Shown here: piece after piece, positions 52,936 to 53,486 of the stretch | Position numbering within the stretch: position 1 is the stretch's first letter | How the letters are laid out: each line of letters begins with the position of its first letter | Assembly (NCBI GenBank): GCA_029289325.1 | Contig: JARFTV010000017.1 | Coordinates: 1 to 53,486, forward strand | Direction of reading: 5' to 3' | DNA from: Alphaproteobacteria bacterium | Lineage (GTDB): Bacteria; Pseudomonadota; Alphaproteobacteria; Rhodobacterales; Rhodobacteraceae | Length of the DNA stretch: 53,486 nucleotides | Program-made: the position numbers and the translations under genes | The notes under the pieces: generated by a model | What the model saw: the letters and a program-made list of their open reading frames with translations, nothing else | What the model was told of the DNA's origin: nothing | Databases searched by the model: none

Positions 52936-53486
52936 GGGAGTTCCGGGGCAAGCGCTACTGGCTGGTCGGCGCGTCCGAGGGGCTGGGCCTGGCGCTGGCG
53001 CGGCTGATGTCCGAGGCCGGGGCCGAGCTGATCCTGTCGGCCCGTAGCGCCGAGGCGCTGGAGGCGGCGGTGGCCAGCCTGCCGGGCAAGGCCGTGGCCC
53101 TGCCGGTGGATGTCGGCTCCAGCGAGAGCGTGGCGCAGGCGGCGGCGGGATTGGGCGAGCTGGACGGGATCGTCTTTCTGGCGGGCGTCTACTGGCCGAT
53201 GCGGGCGCAGGACTGGGACGCCGAGGCGGCCGAGGCGATGGCGAACGTCAACTTCACAGGCTGCGTCCGGGCCGTGGGGGCGGTGCTGCCCGGCATGGTG
53301 GCGCGGGGGCGGGGGCATGTGGTGATCACCGGGTCGTTGTCGGGGTTCCGGGGCCTGCCGGGCGCGATCGGTTATGCCGCCTCGAAGGCGGGGACGATGG
53401 TGCTGGCCGAATCGATGTATGCCGACCTGCGGCAGTCGGGGATCGCGGTACAGCTGGCCAATCCGGGGTTCATCCGCACCCGGCTG
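52932..53486 (+). CDS. SDR oxidoreductase, 3' end beyond window
   Basis: An open frame of 185 codons runs off the right edge. It has YWLVGASEGLGLALARLM (cofactor loop), VFLAGVYWP (in place of NAG), TGSLSGFRGLPGAIGYAASK with the catalytic Ser-Tyr-Lys triad, and ANPGFIRT. It overlaps the DUF3833 stop in ATGA, so it is the fifth gene of the RpoE-controlled operon. The substrate is unknown. Confidence 0.88.
   Translation, partial: MREFRGKRYWLVGASEGLGLALARLMSEAGAELILSARSAEALEAAVASLPGKAVALPVDVGSSESVAQAAAGLGELDGIVFLAGVYWPMRAQDWDAEAAEAMANVNFTGCVRAVGAVLPGMVARGRGHVVITGSLSGFRGLPGAIGYAASKAGTMVLAESMYADLRQSGIAVQLANPGFIRTRL

Noticed and set aside
1-53486. tRNA, rRNA, CRISPR, insertion sequence or prophage
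   Set aside because: I saw no cloverleaf, no regularly spaced repeats, no transposase or integrase motifs, and no phage structural genes in any frame.

Overview
The window is a high-GC chromosomal segment with dense, often overlapping genes and ATGA/GTGA junctions. It looks like a photosynthetic or photosynthesis-derived member of the Rhodobacteraceae (Rhodobacter/Cereibacter/Tabrizicola type). The grounds are a BciA-type 8-vinyl reductase of bacteriochlorophyll synthesis with a PpsR-like site upstream, an RpoE-ChrR singlet-oxygen sigma/anti-sigma pair with the zinc ligands of ChrR at the Rhodobacter positions, and an NAD-dependent molybdenum formate dehydrogenase (FdsGBACD) whose catalytic Cys-His pair falls at residues 386-387, as in R. 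capsulatus. I see no tRNA, rRNA, CRISPR array, insertion sequence or prophage.

Layout. 1-5027 (minus): a five-gene run made of a coiled-coil protein, a DUF6638-like protein, an AAA+ ATPase, a small membrane protein and a DUF559 endonuclease-like protein cut by the window edge; its role is unknown. 5028-5595: a long divergent intergenic region with a sigma70-like promoter and two RNA hairpins. 5596-10694 (plus): a polysaccharide operon (UDP-glucuronate decarboxylase, UDP-glucose 4-epimerase, membrane GT2 synthase, exported GH26-like hydrolase), then a small secreted protein. 10713-17107: panB-panC, a cupin, an L,D-transpeptidase lipoprotein, a lone creatinase with a structured leader, a zinc-ribbon protein, and pgsA-moaD-moaE. 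17166-22133 (minus): P1 peptidase, uvrC, and sppA with a small zinc-ribbon membrane protein and a pteridine-reductase-like SDR. 22195-29013 (plus): a LysR regulator (probably FdsR) and the fdsGBA-fdhD-fdsD operon. 29128-33191: a ProC-like protein converging on the dTDP-rhamnose operon rfbCBDA. 33316-42930 (plus): two saccharopine-dehydrogenase-type genes, a heparinase II/III protein, purH, lspA, a DUF3035 lipoprotein and an M16 protease pair. 42927-47512: bciA on the minus strand, then mutL-rmuC-hutD-like on the plus strand. 47509-53486: chrR-rpoE facing an operon (flavin oxidoreductase, DUF1365, MFS, DUF3833, SDR) that runs off the right edge.

How the parts fit. MoaD and MoaE make molybdopterin, which FdsA needs as bis-MGD; FdhD sulfurates that cofactor, and the LysR protein has a textbook operator pair upstream of fdsG. 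BciA makes bacteriochlorophyll, which produces singlet oxygen; RpoE-ChrR answers it, and both rpoE and the divergent oxidoreductase operon carry a TGATCC-N18-TA(A/T) promoter. In several convergent pairs the two stop codons overlap (CTAG or TTAG), leaving no room for a terminator.

The best candidates for undescribed biology are the coiled-coil/DUF6638/AAA+/membrane operon at the left end, the structured leaders of the polysaccharide operon and of the creatinase gene, and the UXS-GalE-GT2-GH26 polysaccharide locus.
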